Assembly: GCA_963082875.1 (NCBI GenBank)
Contig: OY720100.1
Coordinates: 16,020,591 to 16,084,590, forward strand
Direction: 5' to 3'
DNA length: 64,000 nucleotides
DNA from: Corella eumyota
Lineage: Eukaryota > Chordata > Ascidiacea > Phlebobranchia > Corellidae
Shown here: positions 10,620-23,400 of the stretch, piece by piece
Layout: each line of letters starts with the position of its first letter
How positions within the stretch are numbered: position 1 is the stretch's first letter
The notes under the pieces: model-generated
Told to the model about the DNA's origin: nothing
Database searches by the model: none
Seen by the model: the letters and a program-made list of their open reading frames with translations, nothing else
Translations under genes and position numbers: made by a program

Positions 10620-13600
10620 ATGCAACCATATACCGAAGCTCCCAACATTATTACAACTAATATTGACATCAGTTCTCCAGATGAAATTGTTGTCAAACTT
10701 TGTCAATGTGATATGGAAATGTTTAATCCAACAATACCTGAAGTTCAGGTTAATTTTATGCTATTTTAGCTTGTTTAAATTTATTATTTTTTATGTTTTT
10801 TTAGTATATATACATAAATTTATCATTTTTCTTAATGAAATATTTTATTCATGTTTTAGACTCTATTTGACTCAGAAATAATAGATTCAATTGTTGAGGT
10901 TTCAAAGTTAATAAGATCAAAAATATTTTTACAAAATAGCGAAAAATCAAAGAAAAATGTTGTTGTAATGAGCGGTTGCGGAACATCGGGAAGAATTGCT
11001 TTTTTAATAGCTGTGAGTTTTTATTTTTTTTAGTACTTTTGATATTTTGTTACAAAAAATATCAAAGTAATGAAGTTATATAAATCTGAAGATATTATAA
11101 AGCTGTAAAGCAAACGTAAATTTGTAGTTTGTATGTCTAGAATTTTTTACAATAAACATAAAATTATGTATTTTTATTTGCAGAGAACTTTTAATAATAT
11201 TTGGAAAACTGGAAATGAAACTGCTACATATACTATAGCTGGTGGTGATAAGTAAGACTTTAATTTGTAGAGCTAATCAATTAACTGTGTCAGCTTTTAA
11301 ATTGTAAAACTTTAAAAATATTAACATGCTTTATCTTGCCATTGCAGAGCATTATTTACATCACAAGAGGCACCAGAAGATGATTGGTTGACAGGAGTTA
11401 ATGACTTGAAAAAGGTTGTTCTATTATTGTATTTTTTAATAAATGTAAAATTTAAAAAAATTGTTTATTAAATTATTTTGGTCATGATTTATTAATTATT
11501 TTTCGACAGATTTTCGAGCCATTTATAAGTAAACATCCAAAAAATTAAAAACTACTTTTACTAAATTTGTGTTGTTTTAGGTAGCATCTGGTAAAGATCA
11601 TGTTATTTTTATTGGAATAACTTGTGGACTTTCAGCACCATATGTGGCTGGTCAATTGGATTACTGCATGAATAATCCTAACAAGTTTACACCAGTGTTG
11701 TTTGGCTTTAATCCAATGAGTTTAGCAAGGTTTGGATTATTTTGTATGTATGCAAAACTAAATACAGTTTGCCACTAAAAGTGGGGTTTTCTTGGTATAA
11801 TAAAACTTTAAATAAATTAATTTCTAATTTTTTTTTAGTATAATAAAACTTAACTCATTGCGATATTAAATATTGTTTATTTTTTTAGAAATGTTCTAAT
11901 TGATAGATGGGACAAAACATTTTATAGTGGTAAGCTTAAAATAAACTTACTTTATTTAAATATTTATTTAATTAACTTTGAAATATTTTAGTTGCAGAGA
12001 ATTTAGAAAAACTTGTTGAAAAGAAAACTGCATTTCGAATCAATCCAGTTTTAGGAGTAAGATTTTAAAATTGTTAACAAGTTTGTTTTTCATGTTGGTA
12101 ATTATTACTACTGCTATGATATAGCCTTATTAAAGTAGCATTAATATTTTTTACTAAAATATGTCAAATTTTAATGCAGCTGGGGTAACAAAAGTTACTC
12201 TATTATTAGGCTGTAAAGTCGTTTCTATTACATTAAAGTTAAATATAAAAAATTGTTTTTTATTTTTAGGGTGAAGCAATAACCGGCTCCTCTAGAATGA
12301 AAGGAGGGTCAATGACCAAAATTATTCTAGAAACTATTTTTTCTTTTGCCAGTTTTGCTGATCTTGCAAAGCAATCAGAATGTGTTCAAATTTTACAAAG
12401 CTATCAAAATACATGCAGGTTAATTTTTAGTTTGGGCATTCATGTTTTTATTGTTTATTTATTTGTTAATTATTAAATATTTGGATAACATTTTACCTAA
12501 AAATTATATATATCAGTTTTATAATAATTTTATATTAGTTTATTGTTTTATTATGACGTCATATATATATTATTGTAACAAACAATGGAAGACAAACTTA
12601 AGCGAAATGCTAATATTTGTTCAAATTTTTGCAGAAATTTCTACCAATCAGCGTCTAGTATTATGAGTCAACTTTTAAAGTCGGGCGGTGATTCGTTGAA
12701 CAGTGGGGGTCGTATTTGTTACGTCAGCAGTGACGTAGAAGCAGTGCTAGGAATTATTGACGCAACGGAATGCCCGCCAACTTACGGAGCAAGTAAATTT
12801 GACTTTTTTTTTTAGTTTAACTCGTATCTGTTTGGATAATAAATAATTTTATTCGGAGAAAATATGCAAATTTTTTGAATTAAATTTCACATTTTAGGTG
12901 TTATAGATGTTAGAGGATTTATAGTTGGTGGTTATACTGAGTATAATAATAAAGAAGGTGATCTCAGCAATATAGTAAGTACTAAAATAACCAGTTTTGT
13001 AAATTAATATATTTCAAATACTAAGTTTTAAATTGACAAAACGATCTTAAAAACAAGTAAACTAGTTTTGGTGACTTATTGTTTACACACAGAAATGACT
13101 ATATTTATTGATAATGTTTCAAGTTTTAAGCCTTTAAATATATAGGCCATCGTACCAAGTACTTTTTTTGTTATTTAAAATTAATTTTCTTTAAGAAAAC
13201 TTTTACTTTTTAGGCCGAGCAGTTTTGTATTGACGAGAATGATTTTTTGAGGTTTTTGAAATCAGATGAAGGTAAAGCAAGTGGAAGGAATGACACAATT
13301 ATTTTCATGGTTACTGGAAGCGACGACAAAATATACAAACTACTGGACCCAAAAAGTGGTAATTTTTAAAGATATCTTTTATTAATAATATAATTTTAAA
13401 TTATTTAAAATTTTTCCAAATAAAACCTATTTTTTAACAGTTTACTTTTTTTAGATACTTGCAAACAGTTGCATTTATACATGAAAAACAATCCAAAATC
13501 ATCAATATCTGTTGTGGAGCTGTTACAACAAAATCAAAAACCAATGAAAAGGGTAAAAAATAAAATAAGTGTTAAAATATGTAAGACTTTTAAATATTGA

Positions 13601-14708
13601 CTTTATCTAAACTAAACATCATCTTTTTATACTGATAGGAGAATTACATTACAAACTATTACGAGATTTCAATTAACTGGAAGAATTCATCAAATATCAA
13701 CGAAGTCGATAATTTATTGCCTCGTGACGTCATTTCAACTTTACGAAATAACTTGACAAGTTGTTGTGCTAAGTGGTTGTATAATGCGGTATCGACTGGT
13801 GCTCATATACTAAAGGGAAAGGTAAAGAGATTGTTCAAGTGTTAAAATTTCTTTTGTGTAGAAGTGGATTTTCAATATAAAAAAAACTATCTTTGGATAC
13901 TATTCTTAAGTCCGTCTTAAGTTTAATGATGTCTACTACATGGCAGCTGTTGTAATTGCACTTACGACTTTATGTCTTATTTATAACAAACAAATGAATA
14001 TCTTTTTTTCAGGTGTTTAGAAACTACATGGTCGAATTGAAAGTAAGCAATCAGAAACTTTTCCATCGATCTATCGGAATTATTCAAGTAAGTTAACTTA
14101 ATATAAAAAACTACTAGAGTTCGTTCAATATTAAAGTTAACATATATAAATGGATTGAATGCAATATACTAAATCAACCAAATATAAGACCACAAGTAAA
14201 ATTTGTTCTTAAAAATTCTACTTTGCTTTATTAGAGATTTTGTCCCAACTTAAGCGAGAAGGAAGCTCGTTTATATTTACTACGTTCAATCTACGAAGTT
14301 GAAGACTTAAATGATGAAATATTACAAGCTCCTATATCGGATCATATTATGGTGGCAACACCAAAAGACAGGGTAAGTTAAAGATCTGTTTTAAATTTAT
14401 TTTGCAGATATTAACTTTTAAATACAAATTGGTTTTATAACTACTATGACTAGCAATTAAAATTAAAAATGGCTCCAACTATTTAAAAGTTTTAAATCAA
14501 TCGGCTGGTTATATTAAGTCACTCCTTTTTCAGGCAAATATATCGTCTTTTTTGTTGAGAATTAACCCAAAAAAAATAATAAAGAGAAAATGTACTTTAG
14601 GTTGTTCCGTCTGCTATAATAATGGCGACACGAAAATGCAGTTTTCAGTCTTGTCAGGAATCTTTAAATGAATATCCAGTTATTAGGGAAGCTCTTGCTA
14701 ATCTTTAA
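10620..14708 (+). CDS. GCKR: Glucokinase regulatory protein (two SIS domains)
   Basis: GCKR binds and inhibits glucokinase under control of fructose phosphates; in vertebrates it works mainly in the liver nucleus. I read 16 exons: 10620-10748, 10860-11012, 11184-11251, 11348-11414, 11581-11729, 11889-11929, 11992-12056, 12270-12418, 12635-12792, 12898-12974, 13214-13358, 13455-13552, 13639-13821, 14013-14087, 14235-14372 and 14601-14708. They give 600 residues; human GCKR has 625. SIS-1 holds VVVMSGCGTSGRIAFL (about residue 80), AGGDK, GLSAPYVAGQLDYCMNN and the SIS-family signature GSSRMKGGS. SIS-2 spans about residues 240-400. The C-terminal helical lid contains AVSTGAHILKGK and QAPISDH, as in GCKR. 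The SGCGTSGR loop also recalls bacterial MurNAc-6-phosphate etherase, the relative from which the family descends. Several introns carry AT-rich filler and a small SINE relic. Confidence 0.93.
12178..12240 (+). mobile_element. Possible SINE relic in a GCKR intron
   Basis: GGGGTAACAAAAGTTACTCT followed by TAGGCTGTAAAGTCG resembles the inner 3' part of the SINE family (GTAACT-GTTACTC, then GTCG). It is short and degraded. Confidence 0.3.
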
Positions 14709-17270
14709 ATTTAGGTTTATTGGTTACGTAAAGTAGGTCGACTTCAATTTTAATTTTTTTAATATTTTTTGCAAATCATTGGCTATGCAATACAAATATA
14801 AAAAAATCAATTACGTTTATAAGGAGATTTTAAAGTATTGATTTCCATAATTTAACACAGATTTTAGCGGATTATTAAATTTTATCATAGAATCTATTAG
14901 TTAACGTTTATAGAGTTTTATATTAATTCTAAAATGTATATTTAATCTTTAGTTTTATCGTAAACCATTTTTTATATCATTGATTTTTGTAATTAATAAT
15001 AACAAAATATAAAGTATTATTAATATATATTTTTATTCTTTTTTTTAAATTCTTTAAAGACTTTTGTTTTAAGTTCTCACTATTATTTAAAGTTTAATAA
15101 GGTAGTATATTCACTTGACAAATTTTAACGAGGAATTGCTACAGTGAATTTTTTTGCAATGTAGTAAATTTTAAATGTAGTAAAGTTAGGCATAATCTAT
15201 ACGTTAATTGACTAAAAATCGAATTTTTGGACTTATTTGCTAGGAAATATTATTTTTTTGGTCATAGTATACGGAAAAATATATAAATATTATTTTTTAT
15301 GACGTTTTACTTGATATAACTAACCTATGTAGTGAAACACTATGGTAACACGAATATTCAATTACATAACTTTTAAAAAACTTAAAAATAACTGTAAATA
15401 TATGGTCAAGTTTTTATAGTAAACGACTGGAATTTAATACTAATTGTTTGTGGACATTTCCCAAACTTATATCCGTATCGTATCACTTGCTCAAAAACCT
15501 TATTTTTTTATACTTGATGAGTAGTGTTTGGTAAGTTTTGTTACGCAGCAAAAAATTGGGTGAAGTTTAAAAAGTGAAGCTATCAACTTAAAAAAGAAGT
15601 TTATATGCTAATGTTTAAATTAAGTTATTGTAATGTAACTCAACTGGATAGCCTTAGCCTAGTTTTATAAATAAAAAAGCAATTTTAAATGATTTTTTTT
15701 ATTGTTAAAAGCTGCAGCAAAAAAAAGTATTTACAGCTTTACGGCTGTTACAAGTTTTTGGTAAATATGTGTGAAAATTAGGATTGTATTGTAAGGATTT
15801 AAGTGCCGTAAGGTTTAAAAGTTTACGCAAGAACTTTAGCGCACTTTTTACGCTTTAGCTAAAGGAAAATCAGTCTCTACGTTTAGGCAAAATGTCACGT
15901 ACCATAAGTTACGCTTGCCTGTTATAAATAAGGTAATTTAACAAAGTTTATCAACGTGCTGGGTACGTAATATTAAGATTTAGACATCTGTGTCGTATAT
16001 AGATATGTTAATATATATATTCCATTGCTATTAGAGTATAGCTAAGTAAACTACGAAAAGTTGAAGTTTTGAAAGATATAGTTAAGTCAAAAGTTTTAAG
16101 TTAAACTAAAATGCAAAGATTTGAGATTTTTCTGCAAGCCGAATTTTGCAATGGTCGTTCAAATGTCCTTGGTGGTTTTTAAATTTAATCAAGCGATGAA
16201 TGTAGATGGTAATGGGCCGTATCATTTAAAGTTATACGTTTTTATAGTACAGAAAAAATGTTATAGAAGTAAAACTAAGGAGTAAGAAAATATTTTAATA
16301 AAAAATAAAAATTAATTGTTCAACAACAGAATATATGACAAACTACTTAAATTACAAAAAAATTAAAATGCCATTATTTTATTTTATTTAAACTATTTTG
16401 TAGACGATAATCATTTTTATTGGATGTTTTCTATTACGGAAAATAATTAAATGTCGATATATATTTCGTCAAACGGAAATCTTGTGTTTTATCTCTACGT
16501 ATGTATGTGCTTATATCACTTCATCTTTCATATACGGTGGTCTTATCTTAAAAAGAATTTGCTAAATGACATAGGCAGAATATATAAGTGTAGTATATCA
16601 CATGTATAGTTATAGAATATAAGTATTGCCTATAATGCAGAGGTTTTAATTTTAAATATCGAATTTAATAGGAAAGTGGTCCAGTTTAGATATGGTTCAA
16701 TATATAGAGAATATGATTATAGATGCGCTGAAAAAAATATAAATTTAGAATATATGTTAACATTTTTAAAATTAATTATTGGTGTTTATGTGAGTTTTGT
16801 TGATTAAGAGTGTTTAAATTTTGCTAAATGTTAATTACCGATGATTAATTTAACAAACCCCAATTTTAGTCGCTGCCAATTTTTGTCAATTAATAAGTTC
16901 AGTTTAGTTCAACCGCGAGTTTTAACATTTTTTTTAAATTGGAAATTCAAATGCCAAGTTGTTCACCTTTTCAATTGGGTAAATTGCTACTAAAAGTTAT
17001 GTAAGCAGGAAGGGCAGCTACGTGATGTCTTATTTTAAATTTTGTTTTTATTTTTAAAAACATGTTCCCACAAAAAATTTAAATTGACAAAACAAATTTT
17101 ATTTATAAAGGAAAATTTTTTTGTTATGTTGCTCATGTAAAGGTTATAGCTGAATGTACCTATTTATGATTTAATGTAATAACATTTTTTTTATACTTGT
17201 AGAATAGAGGAGATGCGTTAAAAATGTTTTAATTAAAAAACACATAAATTTTAACTCGAGAAAATATAAG
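14709..17270. other. AT-rich intergenic region upstream of the giant matrix gene
   Basis: About 2.5 kb without a supported exon on either strand. It must contain the end of the GCKR transcript and the promoter of the exon at 17271, but no diagnostic site stands out. An AATAAA near 15667 is nearly 1 kb past the GCKR stop and may not be used. Confidence 0.5.
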
Positions 17271-17490
17271 ATGATGAACCGTAATCTTCATCTAACCATC
17301 ATTGCTATGGTGTTTATATGTTGTAACATAGCACCATGCCAACTTGTTAACCCAGTGAAATTGGATTACAGAAACGATTACAGCATGGACGAAAGTTATG
17401 ATATTTCTGTTGACGATACAGGTCATGTTGGTTTGCCTTTTGTGGAAGATCTAACTCGTAAAATTGATCCATTGGAACGTGAATCACCTA
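17271..17490 (+). CDS. First exon A: signal peptide and acidic leader
   Basis: Starts MMNRNLHLTIIAMVFICC, a good signal peptide with likely cleavage after CNIAPC. An acidic linker rich in Asp and Glu follows (residues 24-73). It ends in phase 1 at a GTAAGT donor and leads into FN3-1 at 18841. The two adjacent ATGs (17271 and 17274) give the same product bar one residue. Confidence 0.75.
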
Positions 17491-20400
17491 GTAAGTTGTA
17501 CCTAAAACATTAAACAAAGATTTGATTTGTGCAATTCATTAAAAATAAGGAGGTTTTTTGTATTTAAAAAAGTACATAAATAGTAGAAATAAGTAAGTAT
17601 GTAAATAGTAGAAAAAAAACATTAAACATAGATTTATCACGTGCACTTTATTAAAACAATGATTTTTGTTGTTGTTGTTGTAAAAGAACATAATAAGTAG
17701 CCTTTAGCTTAAATATATGTAAAATAAAATTTAACATAAATAAGAAAAATAAATAATGTACCTTAATGGACGATATCATATATTGGTAAAATGTGTGTCT
17801 AATTTAAAAGCCCACAAGTTATATAAAACTTGTTTGTGGTACAATAGTGAATTATTGCTGGCAAATATTGGTTAAGGGTCGCAGCCATAATATGACAGTT
17901 AAAATGCTATTTGTAGGGCGGGCTATTGACTAGCATTAATTTTGTAGAAATTGAGATTTAACAAACCGCACTTGTCAATCAGTTGTTTGCTTTTTTAAGG
18001 CACATTGACTGCATTAAACTTGCGTGTTTATAATGCACACTTGCTCATTTCTCGCTCTAGTGGCTTTCACACGACATTTATTTCATTACGACCTCTACAA
18101 AGTAAAATGGTTGCTTTTGTGCAGTTCGAAATTGCAGCAATTACTGAAGCTTTTTTAACAGACTACATTACTTCAAAAGGGTTTTATTATGGTTTGTGTT
18201 ATTATAATAACATATAACCATAAGGTCATATATGTTGTATTCCGTTATTATATAATTGCTTTATGTGTATAGTTCTTCAAGTAACTTTAACTTACAGTTA
18301 TATTTTTTTGGTTACTTTTTTGTCTATAAACAAAAACGTTGGTATAATGTTCATTTGTAAATTCGATTTAATTTTTGGCTTGGTTGACAGTTTTTATTTG
18401 AGCTTGTAAAACAATTCACACTGATAATTATATAACATTGAATGTGGTCTTTAAAAATTTAATTATATTCTCGTTAAATGAATTTTACAAAAGGTTTAAA
18501 TATACAAAAATATTTTAATTTTGGCTAAAATTTTACTTTATTATTTGTTTCGCTTTAGTTCGACTTGTTTATACCAAATAATTACGTCATATAAGATTTA
18601 ATGTCGCGTCATAACTTTAAAACTAAATATTGTAAAAAAATATTTTTAAAGGGTAACTTTCTTAAAATTTAATTTTTAAGCTAGTCTATGGAATATTGTT
18701 ATATTATTTGGAATGATTTAAGCACTTAAAAAAGAATTTGCTGGTTTGTTAACTTTACAACTGAAAGCAATACTTTTCTTTTAGATAGGTATTGCAAATA
18801 TTTTTTTTTAATTGGTTTGATATATTTTTCTAATGTTTAGGAGTCCCTCCGCCATCTTTAATTCATGTTTTCCAATATCCAAGAAATTTCTCGGTCGTGA
18901 TTGAGTGGAGGGCGACCTCTGACAGATATCTAATCGACAGTTTTTTAGTCAAAGTTTGTGCTATAGAGCCACCAGATATAAGCGAGTAAGTAACTCTTGT
19001 CAAAATTTTTGTTTTTTTTCAAATTTTTGTATTTTATTGCATAACATATTTCTAACTTTTTTTTGTAAGCCTGTCAGATGTTTTTTTTTCGATTTTTTAA
19101 TGTTTTCTTTAATATATTAGGCAATAAGCTTCTTTTGGTACCTCAACATATTACATTTTCAACGTTTCACAAAACCTAATCATTTTTTCTTTTATTTTAG
19201 CCAACGCAATATTAAAGTGAATGCCAGAGATCCGCATCGAATAACGGTTAAAAACTTAACACCAGGGGTATATTACTCAGTAACTATAGAAAGCAGAAAA
19301 GGAAAATATAAAAGCAAATCCATTTCAACCGAATTTCTTTTAGGTAATTTGATTACACATTTTTTTGAATTTGTAACTGTTTTAAGTAACATGCATAATA
19401 TAACACTGCCCCTTTTAAAGGTTTTAAACATAGCGTATGTGTTTATAAGACACATACAAATGTACTCAATGTTTTAAAATGTATTTAAAATGCGCTCTTT
19501 ACGTGTTTTTAAAAAGCATATAACGGCAAAATATGTGTCTAAAAACAAACTATACTATTAATTATGTGGTATTTGCCGTTTTTTTCGTTACACAACGCTT
19601 TGCAATAAGCAACGGAAAGTTTTTAGCAAAGTCTAGCCACCCGGACCCCGAACTTTAAGTTAATATTTTTAAACTTAAACCTAAAGGCCGATTACTGTCT
19701 GAATTTGATTTTTATAGCATTTTGACAGGGAATAACATGTGATTAGCATGTGAATAACTTTGTTGTTTTGGTTAAATATAAATTGTTGCATAATTAAATT
19801 GGCGGGGTTTTTAATTTTTTTTTTTAACTTTTGCAAAATACTTGCAAAAAAATTAGGAGTAAAAATTTTTGGTTGTTTTCTAATTTTAAAGACTAAATAT
19901 TAAAAAATATTTTTTTTTTATTGAACTGACTTTGAGTAAAACTATTTTATCTCTAAAAAAATTAATTTCTAATTTCCGCTACACTAAACATTTCTTACGA
20001 CCAAAACACAACAACTTATCATAACGTAAATTTAAAAACAAAGTTAATTCAGCATTGAATAACCTTTAACGCAAGGTAAAAGAAGCGTTTTATTTTAAAT
20101 TTAACATTTTTCATGCAATGAAATTATAAATTTTAACGTATAGGCATAAAATTAAAACACAATTTTTGGGGTAATTGTCTAAACACACCTATGTAAAGTA
20201 TAGTGTAATTGACAATTACACGATGCAAAATGATATGAGAAAATTCCAAATGCATTTGTCATATTTTTACTTTTTAAACAAAGCTTTTTAGTTTTCCAAG
20301 CAGCGATGAAGCATTTGAAATATCGACTGCGGTTTCGTGGTTGTCTTGAATTATATTTTACTTTCTTTTTTTTGGATTTAGTTAACGGACAGAAAATCGT

Positions 20401-23400
20401 TATAACTGTTATGAAATAATCCATATAAAAACGCGGCCAAGTACATCAAATAAATTGTGATTTTTAAATAAAATATCATTTAATCGTTAGTCTAAAAATT
20501 CAAATTTTTTGCACGTCCATTTAGATGTAAAGTGTAAACGGATATACTTTAACTAAAGACTGCAAAGGTCAGCAAACTCTTTGACCTTACAGCATTTAAA
20601 ACTGCTGTAAACTAAAACGAATACTTAGATGTTAAGATAACATGGAAAATGGGTTCAGATTAGGAGATAGCTTTTAAACACTTGATGTTCACTTCTATAG
20701 TTTCGAGTTAGACGACTGGGTAATGTCCGACATACTTTCGACTAAGTCTAGCAACTTCTAACTTGCTTGTTATGACTAAGTATTTTTTCGTAGTGCGTTG
20801 CGGTCGCTCTAAGTGGGCCTCAAGTATTACCGGGATAAACCTATACCGTGTTTATTATTGAAACTTATAGTAGGATTAAACGTGTTTAGTAACATAATTT
20901 TTGTTTAAAATTGCAGAGGTTTAAACATGCAATATAATGCAGCAAAGCTGATAATACAATTATATTTGTAATTAGTTTGTATTTATGGCAATTTTTGCAA
21001 GAAAAGTTTTTGATAGCCAAACTTTTGGAATATTATTTTGTTTACTATTTTTGGGGGTCACAAGGTTAGTTAATGCAGGGGGCGAGGCCCCTTCTTGGAG
21101 GGAAAGACCCGACACGTTTAGGGTCAATATTGACCCACCGTTGCTAGTACCAGGTTTGAAAGTTTATAAAATAAAACGTTTCAAGGAATTTCTAAAGTCT
21201 TGTTTAAAATATAAATATGATTTTACTTAAGTGATTGCAGGTATTTTTGCCTTGCTGCTGATTTAAGTTTAAAACTTCACAATTAACTTCGCGATTTAAT
21301 TCAGACCAAAATAGATTAAGCTGTCACGAAAAATTATAATTAAACGTTGCACAAACAGCGTTAAAGTAAATTTTGAGTATTCTGTTAACCACTAATGCTT
21401 TGATGATTTAATTCAATTTGTATTTTACGAATTATCAAGTTTAAAATTTAATTTCTGTTACAGAATCGATTGAAAGCATTTTGCCGGTTCCAACCCAGGC
21501 TTCGTATCGACCAAGTTAGTCCAAGTTTATTATTTTATTTAACATTAGGTCAAAGTTCAATTTTTTTGTGACACATTTTATAGTCTAAACTTTTTACATG
21601 AAGGCTTTATTAATATTTTATTTAATCAATTTTTTGCCAATTTTTTATATAATACAAGACTTACTTTTACTTTTGTATTTTTGCTATCATGATAAAAATA
21701 ATAATGACATTTATAATTACTTAATTTTAACAAAACATGTCCTAAAAATAATCTTAACATTTTTTCCAGCTATAATAAGTAGCCCAATAGACGTGGTCTA
21801 CTTGTTGGATGGAAAATGGTCGGTACCAGAACAAGAGTTTGAGCAAATGAAATGTCTCTTTAAGAATCTGACTCAATACTTTGACATCAGATCTCGAAAG
21901 GTAACGCATGCATTGTGCATAAATATATTTACCACGAAGAATTTTTTGTTATCATATATTTTTATTTTAAATACGTTTTTACATACTAATGGATTGGAAA
22001 AGTTGTATTAGATGCAGATTGTTTTTAAATATTGTATAATCGTTGCTTTAGATTGCCAACTTTTAAAGCCTAGCCTTGGAGTAAAATTTAATAAATTTGT
22101 TGTTTAACAGATTAGGGTGGCAGCAATGCAAATTGGAGCGCACAGAAAATATGATTTCAGTCTAAGAAGACATCAAACTAAACAAGATATCATTACCGGT
22201 ATGCTTGTGCTTGTATAACTTATGGTAAAAAATTCATTAATCTCTTGTAAAAAATGATTTTTAATTACATTTTTATGTGTAACATTATATACCACAAGTA
22301 CTCCCTTATGGCAAGATTATAACATATACTTGTAATTAAATATGCATCGTTTGAAATATCTAAAATATTTAAGGCTTTGGGGAGTGGAGTAACTCTTGGG
22401 AAACCTAATTTGAAAATAATTATTTTATGTAATTTTATTTTTTGCCAATTATGTATTAGATTTTTTTGTTTATTATCTATTGTGTATACCTTTGTGCGCA
22501 AATAAAATAATTAAATTTTATTATAAAACTTATTTTAAAACAGGTATAGATCAAATTTCACAACGTGGTAGCCGAAGCCACGTGGGTAAATCTTTACGTT
22601 TGGTTCTGAAGAAGATAGTGGAGTTGGAAGGTCGAAGAAATGTTCCTAAAATTGTGTTTGTTATAACCACTGGGAAGTCCGCGGATTCTGTAATTGCGGA
22701 TGCTGCAAAGTTAAGAAACCTTCCTAACACTGTAGTGATAGCAATTGGTGTTGACAACGCATTGCAGGTAACCTACATATGATATGCTAGAGAACTAAAA
22801 TTATTTTTTTCCAAATATTTTATTTACTTTATATATATAGAGAGAGAGAATTGACACTGGTACTGTAAAAACCTGGTGTTTTGAATTGTGGCATATTATA
22901 AAGTTAGAACACTTGGCTTCACTTCAGAAGGCTCTGGGTTCGATCCTCATTGCATTTATGATCTAGCGCACTTAAGTAACGCGTCTTAAACATTATGAAC
23001 TTCATTAAAGCGATCTCTTTTATATTGTAACGAATCCGCCATCTTGTTACAAGCTAGTGAACGGTTGTATGTGAATCTTTCCGCAATAATAAACTCTAAA
23101 TTATAGTACGGCTTTTTCTACATAGGATAGTAGACTCGATTGTTAAAATATTTAGGGTAAATAAATAAATAAAATGACTTTGTTAGGGTGAACTGCATGC
23201 CATTGCTGGTGACTCTTCGCGAGTTTTCTATGTCGGAGATTCTTTAAAGTTATGCGAACTTTGGGTTGAACTACATCAGGCTGTTATAGAGAATCTAAAT
23301 GGTAAAATTATGTTTTAAATTTTCTGATATTTTAGGGTTTAAGTTTTCAATTTTTTTTGTTACAACTTTTCCTTTGTATTTTTTTAATTTAATATTTATC

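Larger units (their letters stand above)
21770..23301 (+). other. vWA-1 domain, four exons, MIDAS lost
   Basis: Exons 21770-21900, 22111-22198, 22544-22767 and 23187-23301 encode an A domain: SSPIDVVYLLDGKWSV, IRVAAMQIG, KIVFVITTGKSADSV and NTVVIAIGV. The metal site is incomplete: the first motif reads DGKWS rather than DxSxS, and the late Asp is replaced by Thr (TTGKS). It probably binds ligand without a MIDAS metal, or is structural. Confidence 0.85.

Noticed and set aside
18005-18217. Open frame of 70 codons in the intron between first exon A and FN3-1.
   Set aside because: No domain, no matching splice sites, and the host gene frame is complete without it.
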